A DNA stretch of 64,000 nucleotides from Owenia fusiformis (Eukaryota > Annelida > Polychaeta > Sabellida > Oweniidae): contig CAIIXF020000001.1 of NCBI GenBank assembly GCA_903813345.2, positions 57,677,885-57,741,884 on the forward strand. The letters run 5' to 3'. Each line of letters starts with the position of its first letter. Within the stretch, counting starts at the first letter, position 1. Below, one piece after another: positions 35,553 through 50,500 of this stretch. Position numbers and translations under genes: made by a program. Below the pieces are notes generated by a model. It made no database searches. It saw only the letters and a list, made by a program, of their open reading frames with translations, and was not told where the DNA came from.

Positions 35553-38500
35553 TCACTTTCTTGTTTTACGTTTTAAAGTCGTGACTTGGTTGGTGATCAT
35601 CGGCCAAAGTTTTTCCTTAATTTCATGGTAATTTCTCTCTAGTTCCCTCTGGTATTCCTTCTGGTCAAACTGTATGAGTGTCTTGTTGCGGATTAAAGCA
35701 TCGTGCGTCCTAAATGTCAAAAACATTGTTAAGTGATACAGATTCTAGGATTCTTGCCAAGTGATAAAGTCCTAAAAACGTTCACAGATGACCAAAAAAA
35801 AGTACACCTATATATTTTTTGAATAAAATTCTTCCAAAATCCATGTTTAATTTTAACTGTTAAATAAATGTTTTCGTTTTATCCGTATTGAAAACACAAA
35901 TGACGACTGCAACATTGACAGTTAAAACAGTTAAAAGTGAACTTACTTCTTGAGGAAATCTTTGAAACATATGCGGAGCTTATTGTGGTGTTTTGATGGA
36001 GGGACTCTGCCTTCAACTACCTCAGTGAGAAACACCATAGCAACCTCCACTGGACCCTGCAAACAAAACAAACATTCACTATGACAATGTTTACTGGACC
36101 CTGTAAACAAACCATAAAATATTCAATATGGCAAGCCAGCTGGAAACAAAGTATGACAAACTTAGCAACTTCTGTAAAGGCAGATAAATCAAAATTACAA
36201 ACCATGCTGATCATTAATGGATACCTGTTAACAAAGTAAATATACTGAGTTGAAATGTTCAAACATGGTGGCATACCTGGTTCACTGTAGTTCCAATGCA
36301 ACCTTGTAGGACCATTTGCAACATCTTAGGATCTGCTGGCTCTTGGTTCAAGGCCACACTTAACTCTTTCAACTTCTTCTGAATGTCCTCAATAGCAACT
36401 TCTATTGGAGACAGGATCACCTGTGGCCAAGATATAATTTACTCAATCAAGCTTCAAATGCCAAAATTGTACTTTTTAAACTGTATTAAAGATATAAATT
36501 TGTACACAATTTGATTCGTTTTTGGTGAGATCAAACATTTTGAATTCAACCTCAAAATGCCTGTCACATTTTTCTTAAATATGATTTGCTAAAATGCAAG
36601 GGACATGTCAATGAGCTTTAGATGATCAACACTGTACCTGTTCCCTATTGATGACCCCCATCCTAGTCTTAACATATGGGAATGCTCTATTTGTGGTTAA
36701 CACTGTCTTCCTCTTGTACTGTTCTTGTAGCTCCCCGTGGGCCCTGCCATCCAGGGTGAATGGGGTGGCGTACATAAATCTCTCTATAAGATATAAATTG
36801 AATGATGTATAACGGTTTTGTAGGACTTGTGGTGTTTTTCTGTTTTTCTACTGTTGCTTGTTTCACATAATCGTACTCAAAACAATATACAAGGATTGTC
36901 AGAAAAGTCTTGACTTTTCAAGACTTTTTGGACAACCCACGTACGCTAGTTCATATGCCCCCATCGACTGGGTCCAAATAATTTTCAACTTGGTGCATGG
37001 CAAATTACCGAACTTCATGCAGTTGCTTAGAATCATAAAAATAGTTCCCTTACATTGTATTCATATGAAAAAGTGTTAATCAAAACATCTCTAATTGACA
37101 TAAAATATTTTGGCTTCATAATTCCTTCATGATTTTTAAAGAAAATAAACTTACTTATGTTATAATTTCTCTCAAAGTAGGTGAGTCTTTCCCTGTATTC
37201 ATAAGAATCAAAATATGGTTCAACGTATGTTATCTGAATGTAGGCTTTCTCGGGGTTTAGTTTCTCTCTCTCGACAGTCTTGGAATCTTGGATCATCTCA
37301 ACATTTTCACAACCAAATCTTCCCTCAAAGAATCCCTGGAACAGAAGAGCCAAACACAATACATATCCATGTGCACAAACACTCAATTTATCTTAATATT
37401 TTCATTTAGATACAGGTGTATACTTTATAATCATCAAGGACTTTGTCAAAATGAACAAGATTCATTATTCACAGTATTTCAAAATCAAAAAGCCTCTGTA
37501 AACAGTAATTGGAATAACAATTCTTTCACTGCATTTACAAAATTTCTATTTAATGAGTAACATAGCAGGCCCGTAGCCAGGATTTGCCAAGGGGGGTTCA
37601 CTTTTTGAAAAATTCCAGGGGGGTTCACTTGTGACAATTTTGGTCCAAAAATGGCAAGAATCACTTAAAGTGCTCAGAATGGTGAAAAACTGCATGATTT
37701 TGAAAGATTTTTTGGCCAGGAGGGGGGGGGGGGGGGTTCGCTCAAACCCATCGAACCCCCCTGGCTACGGGCCTGCATAAAACGAGAAACCTGAAAGGAC
37801 ACTTACCCTCAGCCTCTCTGCAATTTCAGGAAGTTTTGTAATACTTGGTTCTTTGTAGATGAATTCCTCCCCATCAAGATCACCAAATTTAGCACCATAG
37901 AAGCCTACTCTAAAGTAGGTACCAAAAACTCTCTTGCCATTCTAAAACAAGAAATTTCAGTTATTATTTTAGGAGAACATATAACAGACTAAATATTTGG
38001 TCCTCCATTGTCCTGTTGATTGAGGTATTACAAATTAAAGCCTCAATGATTTAGTACAAGTTTTGGTCTTGAAGTTTAGGTGAGTAGTTTTAAGACATCC
38101 TCCGATCACAGAGCTTCAAAATCAAGAATATATTCTTTCTTTATACGCCCTGCGATAAGCAGTTAGCATTTCCCCGATTAAGAACTCGCAATCTGATTGG
38201 CTGTCGCAACAATGCGACAGAAATCATGTATAAGTCATTGCGCATAATTAGATCACGTGATTCAGTTAAATCGGGGGCTTACGAATTGGTTATAGCATGC
38301 AGGGGGGAAGAAGGAGGTACGGATCCTGGACACGTGCTTAGGAGGAAATGTTTAAATAAGGTTTAATAACATTTTCAAATGTACAGTAATACCTAGATAT
38401 CTGAACATTTCCCTATTCTGAATACCTATCAATGCAAACACTTCTTTTGGTTCAATCTGCCATAGACTTCAATGTTAAAAAACTTGAAATGTGAACACCT

Positions 38501-41500
38501 GCCAATCCGAAAAAGTTTGACTGGTCCAAGTCGCATTCAGATAAGACAGGTTTGACTGTATTTTGAAATTTAATTTCAAAGCATGTTTTATAACTGTACA
38601 CTTGATATTACTCTATTAGTAAAACTTACATTTTTGATGATGTTGGCAAAAGCCTCATGTAGCTTGTTATGGATAAGAGAGAGTTTCTTGAAGTCCCTGT
38701 TGTGTTCAAAGATAGGAATCAGCACCTTGTAAACTTCATTCACCTCCTCATACATGCCAGCCTAAATAACAGGAAGAAGTATGCAAGTGAAGAAGAATTT
38801 TGTTTCACGGTGTTCAGGAAACCATAACCTGTTTGATTTCATATAGGAAGAAACTTAAAGTACCAATTTTTTATGTATTTTTATTTTTAATATCTCATTT
38901 ACAATTTTTAAGAACTGGAAACTCATTGGTGGAATCAGTCAGTTAACAATTTATGTTCACAAGGTTAAATAAGGTTAACTTACAAAGTTAAATGAACTTG
39001 CAGCTTGTTCTAAGAGACCTATGAGTCCAGACTCCGTGAAATATCTTCCTGTGCATATTCCCTCCTCATCTGGCGACACTACATCATCTGAGACTGCACT
39101 CTCTTCCAGAACATTCTTGGAGATATGCTGCAAATAATATGTCTGAGCATCAGTGACTTCATGAGCATATGCAATGCAAAATAAAACTGAGCAACAGTAT
39201 CTTCATGCACCTGCATTTGGGACAATCGTCGAAGAATAAAATTGCCAAAGCTGACCATTAATGAATTTAATGAAATGTATTAAGTAGGTATTACCTGAAA
39301 GACAACACAGCCTATTGGGAGGTATGGTCTGTCCTCTAACATATTCATGTATTCTGCTACTAGCCCTGCAGCATGTACGAGACAATGTGCAGCTTCTGCG
39401 TGGTTACCTCTCTGAAACACAAGCAAATTTGAGATTTAAAATAAAGCCATTTGAGCCTAATTTTCACACTGTTCAATGGAATAATTTTCAGCATTTATGC
39501 ATCAGTTTCTTTTGGTAGAAGCTATGCATGGAGAATGAGTTCTAATTAGAAGAATTAACTGATCTTCAAACTCCTGATTTCATCAGTATAAAAAATTCAC
39601 CAGGTAGTTGCTATATAAGGGATTGCCAAAAATAAAAATGCATATGGAAAACATACAGTACATACCTCACTATGTTTAGCTGCCATGTTCTGTAGCCATG
39701 TTAGCCTAAGATCTGGGGAGTTCTGGTAACCCTTAGCTATTCTATACATGAGATCTATCAGCATCTCAGGATCCTCAGAGAATTCCTTCATTTTGACAGT
39801 ATCTGAGAGGATCATATGTAGGTTGAACACAAGGTCACGCACCTTGAATCGGAAAGAATCAAATAAATGCAAGAACTTTCCATGCGTAACTTTGACATAA
39901 ATATATATTTTTTAAATTGCAAATACTTTAATTACAGGGTGTTGGCAAAGTACTGAAATCCTCTAAAGAACCATATTACTAAAGCTCAAACTCATTTGAA
40001 ACAGTATGGGGTTTCTAAAAGTTTCATTGAAAACCTCTCTTTTGTCATACCTGTTCAGGGAAGGATGTCTCTTGTAGCTCAATGTCAGTTTCAGCGTATG
40101 TTAGAATTGTTTTCAAAGATTTACGAAGGTATTCCTCATTAAACCTCTGATTCTGTCGCCCCACTAATGAACTCAGAGACATCGTCACCTGCATCTTCAC
40201 ACGGGCGAAATTCTGAAATGAAATAGTTCATTGAATCATATACAAGCACTGGTTGAAAGTTTTATTTATAAAAAATAAGTCATTACATTCTAAATGTCAC
40301 CATCTGCCCTTTGTAACATATGCCAACCACTGAAAACCAACTGCCAAATTCCAAACACCATCCACAGAAAAGTTGGAGACTGTAACAATATTTCACCACT
40401 TCTGATGGTGACATAAATATGTGGACTATAAATATGTGACTTTGAATTTGCATGGAGTTGATAACCCTTTGCAAAAAACATTTTGCTAAATTGCTGAAGT
40501 TTCCACAATTATCAATATTCAACCGCAGTTTCAGAAATTTTATTTGATATATTAAACAAAATAAATAAAAAAGACAAGAGAAATAATGCTTACATTTCCC
40601 ATTTCGAAATTCTGTCTCATGAGAAGATATAGCGAGGCACATGCATGGGCTCTGATGTCCCCTATGGAACAACTGCAATGATGTAAGAGACGCAAGCATA
40701 GATCTGCACACTGCTCCGTCTCTTCCTCAAACAGTAGCTCTGGGTACTAAAAATGTTAAATACAAAAAGAATATAAGACAGTGATAAAAATTGCCTTTTA
40801 AAGGCCAAAATGGCTGCCATGTATAAACCTAGCATGCCTATAACCTAATCAGATCGATGAACTAGTCTGCTCATCTGTAAAAATTGCATGGATAAGTGCT
40901 TTTCCTTGAATTTTGATGGGAAGATATTTAAGGCAAACACCTGCCCAGAAGCACACACGTCCATCAGCCCAAAACAATGACAATACTGCACTTTTAAATT
41001 GTGCAATTATGCATCAAAGTTCGTCATGATAAGAAATATTTATTTTAGTTTTTTTTTACAAAAAAAAATTACTTAATCAGCCACTGATCTAGTGGGACTT
41101 ACCTTAGAGACAAGGGTACGCTGCGTAGCAAACATATTCTGCAGTACAATGGTGCTCTGATTGAGGGCAAGGCCATGCAGTAACACCCTCAACACCATAC
41201 CCAGCAAACTTTCAAGATCTTGTTTTTCCGAGATTATCTGTCAACCACATAAATGATATGACTGTACGTGTTCATACATATGAATACAGTTCATGGATAT
41301 ATATGTGATTTTCAACTATGCTTATAAATCATGGGGTTTCAAATATTCTAGTTGAAAGCTCGTGTTACAAAAAAAAATGTTACAAGAAATTTTCGGATAT
41401 TTCCAAAAACAGAAGAAACAGAAGAAAAAATCCCTTTCATCAGAACTTATTAAATGTGAATAAGCTAATTTACTGCTATACATGTATTAAAAAATGTAGT

Positions 41501-44500
41501 ATTAATCTATAAGGTGGCAACAGAGACAAACATATTCCAACGTAAGTCTTACCTGTATTATCATTTCTATCCCATCCAGGGCAATGAGGCTGATCTCTGA
41601 TGCAAGGTTGCCCTCTATATGTGCAGCACCCTCAACATCTCCCCGCAACCTACAACATATGGTGGAGAACAAAGATTTTAAATAGACCAAACATTAATGG
41701 ACATTTTTCTAAATAAATAAATAAATGACTATGTAACAAATAATGAACGTGGACAATCATCAATTGTAGTTTGATTTCACAAATAAAAGATAATACTGTG
41801 TCATCTTGTGCTTGATAAGGAGATTCTCTTTACATTAGTTACTAAAATATATATGCACCTCATTTCCTGTTGCTCCACTGTCTGCTTCCAATGTGTCATA
41901 TCTTTCCGCCACCTCAGCTTGTTTGTGTCCATATTTGGAGATGGTGGTCCTTTATCACGGTCTATATCAAAATAAATGGTAATAAGTGAGAACAATACTG
42001 CAATACCTCAATAAGCTAAATGCATTAGTGATTACTACTACATTTAAATTTCAAGTTATAATAGTTGCACATTTTTTTGCTAACCTTGAGGAAAACATTC
42101 TTGTCCTGCTGTCCACATTAGGAATGAATGTATCACACATTAGATCCTTCACTGGGTACAATACAAACATTTCACCAAGTATAGTAATATGCCTACCTAT
42201 ATATATTGAAGCAGCTGAGCTCTGCCTCATTCTCCGTGCCATCATATCACTCCTTGCACTCCCAGTGCCCAGGATGACATCCTCCAGTTTGGACTTCATG
42301 TCTGAACTCTTCTTTATGGTCTGCTGGGAACATTGTGTCATAGCAGCCTTACCCTAAATGTCACATAGACTGTTATGAAATTCATTGGTATCAAGGAATA
42401 CCCTAATTGTGGCCAATATTTGGATTTTTGAATATATTCAAATGGTGACAATGGTTTTAACTTTAAAAGTGTCTATGTTTACACTCAAAGTGTCTAAATT
42501 CCTTGTATAAAGAATCTAAATTCGATTTCTTTAAAGTGTCTCAATATATTTAAAGACAGTGTCTAAATAGTAAATACCTTATATTCAAAGTTTGACAGGC
42601 TGAAAAATAGCACTTCTAACAATTGATATATTCGACTCATTTGCATAGTCGACACCCAATTCTTCAGTGCTGCTTGGTCAATATTCTTAACAACCCACAT
42701 GAAAGAAACCAGCAGGTTGCGAGTACATTCTTTTCCCAGCATACATTTCCTTTTCTGAAAAAACATAAAGGGAAGATCTGACAATAGACAGCCGCATATA
42801 ATTTCAAGTTGACCACATGAAAGTAATTTTGAAGTGATATAAGCCTGCATGATAACCAAACATTCATTAGTGAGTCACAATGAACCATATTCATGCAGTA
42901 TATCATGCAGTGTTGAAGTAAATCTAGTTTACATGTGTTGCATATGATTGTATTTCAAATCCACACAGAATTTTGATGATTAATTTATTAACTTACATTA
43001 TCATAGCCATCAGAGAGATTATCTTCCTCAGCAACGCCTCCATAGACACTAGATGATGCGATTGCCATGGCAACACTATGGTCAATCCCTTCTGGACCAA
43101 TTGCACTATTGTTTTCTGCCCCAGTACCTGCTAAATGGCAAATCACCACATCAGGAAATATTCATACAAGGCTCTACCTATCTTGATCAATACTAATCTT
43201 CTTGGAACTATGCATATAACAGTACAGTTAAATATCTAATCTGGATATTTCTTGGATATGCTAAAAGTGTTCAGAATGGAGAGTGTTCACATGTCAAGGT
43301 GTTTTAAACAAAATGTGGCAGAAAAACTGTTCACATTGAGAATGTTCAGATTGGAGACGGGTTTTGATATCTAATATTTTATTAAAACAGAAAGCACATG
43401 AATCCTTCACCTCTATTTTTCATATCCTGCATGGGGTCATAAAGTTGGGGCAGTGCATCCATGACTATGCCCAATAGAGGGAGATAGAGGGCCGCTACTC
43501 TCGCTTTCACATCAACATCGACATATCGCGGGTCCTCATCGTGACTAGTAAGAATGTTGCGGACTAGATTAATAGCATTATGATGAACAGCTGGTTGGCT
43601 GAAATATAAACATTGTACATGATTATCATTTTCACATCAAATGATGCACTTATGCTAATGAAGTCTGTTTGTCAGGCAGGTAAAATTAAATTCAATATTA
43701 CATGTGTAGTAAAACCTATGAAAGTGAAATGTCTTTCCAACCTCAAAGGTGTCCAATGTACAAAAATTCATTTTCATTAAGTTAAAGTTTTAAGTTAAAA
43801 AGTTTTCGAATTGAAGATGTGTTCGATTAACAGGCATTCCGGATTCTACTGTGTTATTAAAAAGATTCTGAAAAATGAGGATTTTGTAATAAATGTCTTA
43901 TATGGTAGTATTTTACATACATCACTACTTCATAGTATACTTACTGTAAGTCTAACACAGTTGTGAGATCAGATAAAACCAATCCAACAAGAAAATGCTG
44001 TATGCGGAATTCAGTAGATAACTCATTCAATGAGGCAGTTCGCTCAGTTAGCGTCATACTTGAAGTGTAAGACGTCTGTGAGGTGGAACTTGCCACACTA
44101 GGGCATGGGCTAGAGGGTGCTGATGGTGTTAGGGCAGAACCAAATGGGAGGTTAAGCTGCACATAATGCTCATGGCTGCAGATGATTCGCAACAGGTCCA
44201 GTTTTAGTTGAATCAAAGTTGTAGCATCAGCCAGAGAGGCCACTTTAGCTGTAACCTAGAAAATACATTCAATTCTGTTTTGAGCGACTCATCAGACAGA
44301 AGTGAAGATATAATTTTTTGAAACAATCTTATTCAATTATTATTTCATTTCAATATGAACTTTAATACAGCACTCATATTGTTGTTGGACACAGTGTGAA
44401 CATCTACAATATAAGCATTTCTAACCAGTCTAATCACTGTTTAAATTTGAAATGTTTTTGAAATGTATGAACACATAGACTGATTTCTGGTTACAGACTG

Positions 44501-47500
44501 GTATGAATTACCTTCAATGGCCTTATAAAGTTTATATCACTTTGGCTTCTATTTTAATATTTGGATCATTAAACAAAATACATGTTTTTAAACTTTGCAT
44601 GGAGTATTTGATTATACAAGACTGAAATAGTTTGATGACTTACTTGCTTGCAATAGTGCTTGATGATTTGGAAGACAAAGCCTCGGTCCATTAGGCTGAG
44701 AATGTCATATATGAAGAATGCCAGGCTTGTGTTTAGAGACTTTATCAGACCAGGTTCCTGAAAGGTAGAGTAAAAGAATGCGTGCATTCATTTTTTTTAT
44801 CCTGAACAGATTATTTACAATCTGTTGTCTTAACAGCCAAACTATTATGATTTCTTTGTCAGTCCAATGGAGACAAATTCTCATTTATTTAAACAATATA
44901 AGTTTTACTATAAGATTCTTGCTGAATTCTTTCTTATCTCACCTTCAGATATCGGTCGACAATATCCCTTGTTATCATGGCAACCAAGGAGAAAACATCA
45001 TCCAAGAAATGTTGAGGAAATCTCTGTTTGCGTATCATGTCAATACGCCCAGTCCACGACAAATGTTCTGCCATACTTTTTACCTGAATTTGAAACAATA
45101 CCGAGAATTCATAGAAACCTGTTTTACAAAATGCACAACATGTGACAATAACTACTTATGAATATTAAGTTAACAAAAATTATAAGTTATATGCAATATG
45201 AAAAATTCTTAGATTGAAAGCCACACACTGGATCAATATAGAATCCTTAATAAACTGTATGTTTCAAATAAATAGACACATACCATCAGCTCTAAAATGA
45301 ACCAAGAATTCTGCAACGCCAGATCTCGTGTGGTTCCACTGGACACGACCCATTGGTACACAAGCTCTTCATGTACCACCTAGGATATATAATTATCATT
45401 TGTAGCCTTATTCCAGAGTTATATTATTCTCACACTATTCTACCAAACATTTACTTCTCAGTGAAGGTCAGATGAGGTTCAATTTTCTAAAAATTATCAT
45501 TTAAGCTTAAAATTCTTTCCTGGATCTGCTAATTTTGCTAAATATTTATACAAGATTTAATAAAATTTTGAGACAAAGGCTTAGTTGTAGTTTTATATAT
45601 ACCTTCCTGCTTTGAACTTGGTTCAGTTTTGGCATAGAATAAGGTACTGACTCTGTATGTCTCAGACTGTTGGTGCGGTCTATTCTACTGGCTGAAGTGG
45701 AAAATATATCAATTAGGAGGATATACTGTAAATGCTATTCTAAGAGTTATTCTTAAACTTGAAACTATATTAATCTCTTAACAAATGTTTGGCCTACCTG
45801 TTACCATGGCTACCTCTTCATCTGGTGTTGTCTGACTGCTCCCAGAGAGCTCAGTGTCACTGCTGCTACGAGGGAGGTTCCTGACAGGGAGAGAGACAGG
45901 ACGACTTAGACTGGCATAGTTACCTGGAGGAGTACCAAGGTTACCTGCTGCACCTGGAAAAACAAACATAGCAATTATAAATAAGTGTGTGCGGCTTCAA
46001 AATATTTCAGAAAGTAGCGAATGTTGGTGAACTTCCTTTCTGCTTGTACACAACATGTTTAAGTTTTTATACCTTGAATGTCTTTTAGCAATAATGCATG
46101 TTGGAGAACAAACTTCTGCTTGTACACAAGATGCTTAAAGGACAACTGAAATAGCTTTTCTCAACTTGCAGCTACAAAAAATGCGGTTTTCTCCATTGTA
46201 AGCCCACCGTAGAGTTCTTGCGATAGCCATTATAAAATAAATGTTAGATAACTGCTAACGGTCACAGATAACGAAATAAAACTAACTGATAAATCAAATT
46301 GGCCCCCACGTGATTAGTAACGTCATATACAAAATTTAGCTTTGGTTTATTGGTTCCATAGTAATCACAACGTCACGGCAACCATAGAATTGTTGTGTAA
46401 ACAAATAACAAAACATTTTGGCATTATGACGTCATGATCTAATGGACCAAAACGGGCCACGTGGGGACCAGTGAGAGATCACGTGGGGGCCAATAACGTC
46501 ACAACCAATTCGAATATTGCTTATTAAGCAGCTATAACGATCATTAGAGTGAAATAGTTTTCACACTACTGATGAGAAAACATGTCCAAATACATCTATC
46601 AAAAAATTATATTGATTCCTTCAGGTTAAAAATACCATTTCATATCTGCTTTAAGTTTTTAGCTAAAATGCCAAGTAGCAAACTGCTTGAGAACTCCTTC
46701 GTGCTTATACAAATGGTAACGTTTTTAGGTTAAAGCCTTGTAGCAAATGGCATGTTGGAGAACTACATTCTGCATGTACACAAGCTGCTTAAGTTTTTAG
46801 CTTATCTACAGGGTGGGCCAAAAAAAACCACCCCCCTAGCCAATATTTCTGATAAATATTCAATTTTTAACATGCACACCAACAATGATATATCATTTTA
46901 AAGATAATTTAATTTGCAACAAAATGATATATAATAGAACAATTTTCAACAACTCTGGCTTGAGATATAATCATTTGTGTGACATGTGGGTCAAAAAACA
47001 CCTTTTCAATTTTCGTCGATTTTGCGAACATTTGCCTATTTCTACCAAATTTTAATAAATTACAACATTGTCATGAGTTTTTCATAATTGGATATTATAT
47101 ATTGTTTTCATTCAGTTTTTGAACCTTGCATGCTCAATATACATGTGTATGCTTATAAAACTAATTCATTTCTTCCTCAGTCTGTCCAAATATGGCTCAA
47201 TAGACTCACCCCCGGACCTAACTTCTGATTTGATTTCTCGCTTAAAACGCTAAAGCCATTGGTATAATTGATGGACCTCTGCAGAAGTACCATCCAACAC
47301 CTAATTATTCCTTTTTTCTGTTTGTCTACACCCCTGATGGTCTAGGGATATCCATTGGCCAACTGTTCTAAATGCCCCAAGTACTATACATGTAATCAAA
47401 AGGCTATATACTCTATATCAGTAAGCAAGAATAGTGACTTTTGCGATAAAAGGCTACTCAAATCGAGATGACATTTTTCTGAAAGGTAGGTGGTGTCCAC

Positions 47501-50500
47501 TCGGTGTTTCCCAAAAAGGAAAGACCATACAGGCCCTGTTTTTGAACCAGGAGCAAAAATATACTCTGAATGTTAATGACATGAGGTGGTAAAAAGGACT
47601 CCTCAAGAATATAAAAAACATGTGAAAGAAATTTCATTTTCTGATAGAACAGTGCTCCATCACACAGGTCCAATGCTACCATGGAGTTTTTGGAGATTCG
47701 AAATGTCACCATCTCTAGCCCAGAAAAATGGCTTACTGGCAGTCCAGTTGCCAATAATGTTGATTACCATACCTGGGGGCATCTAGAACAGTTGGTATTT
47801 AAATATACCCAGCCTATCAGGGATGTAGAGGAACTAAAAAAAAGAATAACTAGTAGTTGAAAGGTACTTCCGCATACATCCATCAATTATGCCATCAACC
47901 AATGGTTTCCGTGTCTTAAGCGAATAATCCAATCAGAGGATTGGTCCGGGGGGGGGGGTCTATTGAGCTATTTTTGGACAGACTGAAGAAGAAATGAATT
48001 AGTTTTATAAGGATACACATGTATATTGAACATGCAAGGTTCAAAAACTGTATGAAAACAATATATAATATCCAATTATGAAAGACTCATGACAATGTTG
48101 TAATTTACTAAAATTTGGTAGAAATAGGCAATTGTTCGCAAAATCGACGAAAATTGAAAAGGTGTTTTTTTACCCACATGTCACATAAATGGTCATATTT
48201 TTATATGGGGTTGTTGAAAATGGTGCTATTATATATCATGTTGTTGCAAATTAAATTATCTTTAATATGATATATCATTGTTGGTGTGATTGTTAAAAAA
48301 TAAATATTTATCAGGAATATTGGCTAGGGGGGTGGGTTTTTTTGGCCCACCCTGTATATAGCAAAGTACAAGCTTGAGGACTTCTTTTTGCTCGTACATA
48401 TAATGTTAAAAGTTTGAAGCTTTAATGCCTTATAGCAAAATGCATGTTCCAGGACCTCTTTCCACTGTATATAAACAAGATGCTTACCTTTTCTGTCATT
48501 TCTGTCAATGTGAGGCAGTGTACACTGGTACTGTATATAGGTAGTAAGGAGTGAATTGCGGCCATTATGGTCACTTTGCTCTGGTAACAACTGGTCCAGT
48601 CTACGAACAATCTCAGCCAGACATTCAAAGGTTCCCTGACCAATGTTCACTGAAATATATACATGATATACATGAATAATGAATATACATAGTTTTTTAG
48701 GTTATTTTGGTCAAAATGAAATACTTCCTTATAAGGCTATTTTGTGAACACGAATACTTCCTAATAAGGCTAAAAAAAATAATAAAAATAATCCCAAAGC
48801 TATTTTTGTCCTATTAATGTGATTTTAAGTTTTTATGACATCTCATACCCTGTAATTTCCCTTATAATATAGTATATATAATAGGTGATATTGTCTCAGA
48901 ATAAGTGTGAATTTATAGGATAACTCGCTTACCTAGCTGTCCACCAACCGCTGGTGGCCTAACAAGTAACTGAATCAGCTTGTCGAGGATAACAGGAAGG
49001 AAATGAACAAGTGGCTCCCCCTGGGCATTCACCAACTCCACAATACTCCGTTTCAGTTCATTTTCAAAGTTATTCTCACCGATTCTTTGAGGAATTCTTT
49101 GTATCTCAGCAGCGTGGCACATATTGAGAAAATCAATGATGTTCTCATCCTGCAATCATTTATTATGCTTGTATCATTGGCAAATGATGACACACAACAT
49201 ATGATACATTATTATATGGGATGCTTTCTAACGGTACAAAGATTAGCCAGTAACCTTTCAGAGGTTTAATCTGTAAAAATATTGCCAGCTGCTACTTGTC
49301 TATATGGAAAGGGGATATGCACTATTTGCCCCTCGATAAAGAAAACAACATTTATGTACAGATTTACTGACATTATCAAGGGACAAAAAGCACATTTTCA
49401 TCTATATGATGTGGATAATTTAAGATGCTATTCACACAACCTAAGTGCATGCATAATACCTGTGGGTGCACTGTTGACTTGGCCTGTAGGCTGATATTAA
49501 AGAGACCTTTATGGTTGTCCACCCATTTCATGCCTGGTAGCTGAACATCTGGGTGTAGCATTGAGTATCTGTTGGGGGGTCTGTCCATTGCCACTGGCAA
49601 GTTGAAGTCTCCACACACCAAGTGACCTTCCCGCATCAGAGGCAACCACTAAAATACAATTTTAATTTTCCATATATCTATTTACATGAAACTTCTGTAA
49701 GGCACAACACTATTATAAAACATAATTCACTTATAATTGGTTCCAAATCATAAATAAAAAAATATGTTTATCTTGATTCAAACGCTAAATATAACATGGG
49801 AATACATAGACTACTACAGTTGAATTTATAAACGCACAAAAGAGAATTAATTATATTTTTGCAAGATATTTTGCGATTCAGAATAGTATGGTCATACTGT
49901 ATATCCAATAGGGGTCTCTAGTGGTGTCATGTCAATTTTCTTCTGACAGCTGATGTGATAGAAAGTGAACAATAGATGGTGCTCATCACCTAAGGCCCCA
50001 GGCAGACGGACTTTGATCTCATCATAGAAATCAGGATTCCTAAAAATAAAATTAAAACTTCAATATATTACAATAAAGGTGTTTTTATATCCTGTTATGT
50101 CTTTTACAATATTTTTAAATATATACAGCAAATGTGTTTTTATAGCCTGTTTTGTCTGTTACATTCATCAAAATGTATGAAAATACCATCATAATTTTGA
50201 AAATAATTCCAAATTGGCAAACTTTTTTTATGTAACATTTATTCTTTGGCACACAAATTCCCAAAACTTTAAATAGTCTATTTAATCTTTGTATGGTTGG
50301 ATTACTGGTAATAATTTTGTCAACAGATAAGAGAAATATCACTGGTCACACAAAGAAGATAGAAATATATGAACAATACTTTATTGTACAAGTATGAATG
50401 GCTTTCTCATTACTCCCCCACATTCCTCCCCTCCCATGTCTTTGACTACTTACTTGTTATGATAGGTGACTGATGTATACATTTCTCTGGCATATTCAGG

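Larger units (their letters stand above)
46015..48487. repeat. Roughly 75-bp intronic tandem repeat, six units, split by two transposons
   Basis: Units share TAGCAAA.TGCATGTTGGAG, ACTTCTGCTTGTACACAAG and ATGCTTAAGTTTTTAGC with considerable divergence. Two units are interrupted, by a TTAA-flanked element (46135-46654) and a TA-flanked mariner-type element (46809-48354). The last unit runs into the 5' splice site of DOCK exon 20 (48488). Confidence 0.6.

Noticed and set aside
44778-45161. 127-codon plus-strand ORF across 44.8-45.2 kb
   Set aside because: It runs antisense across DOCK exon 24 (45083-44943), which is clearly coding on the minus strand.
47458-47754. 98-codon minus-strand ORF
   Set aside because: It is the shadow of the plus-strand mariner transposase remnant within the 46809-48354 element.
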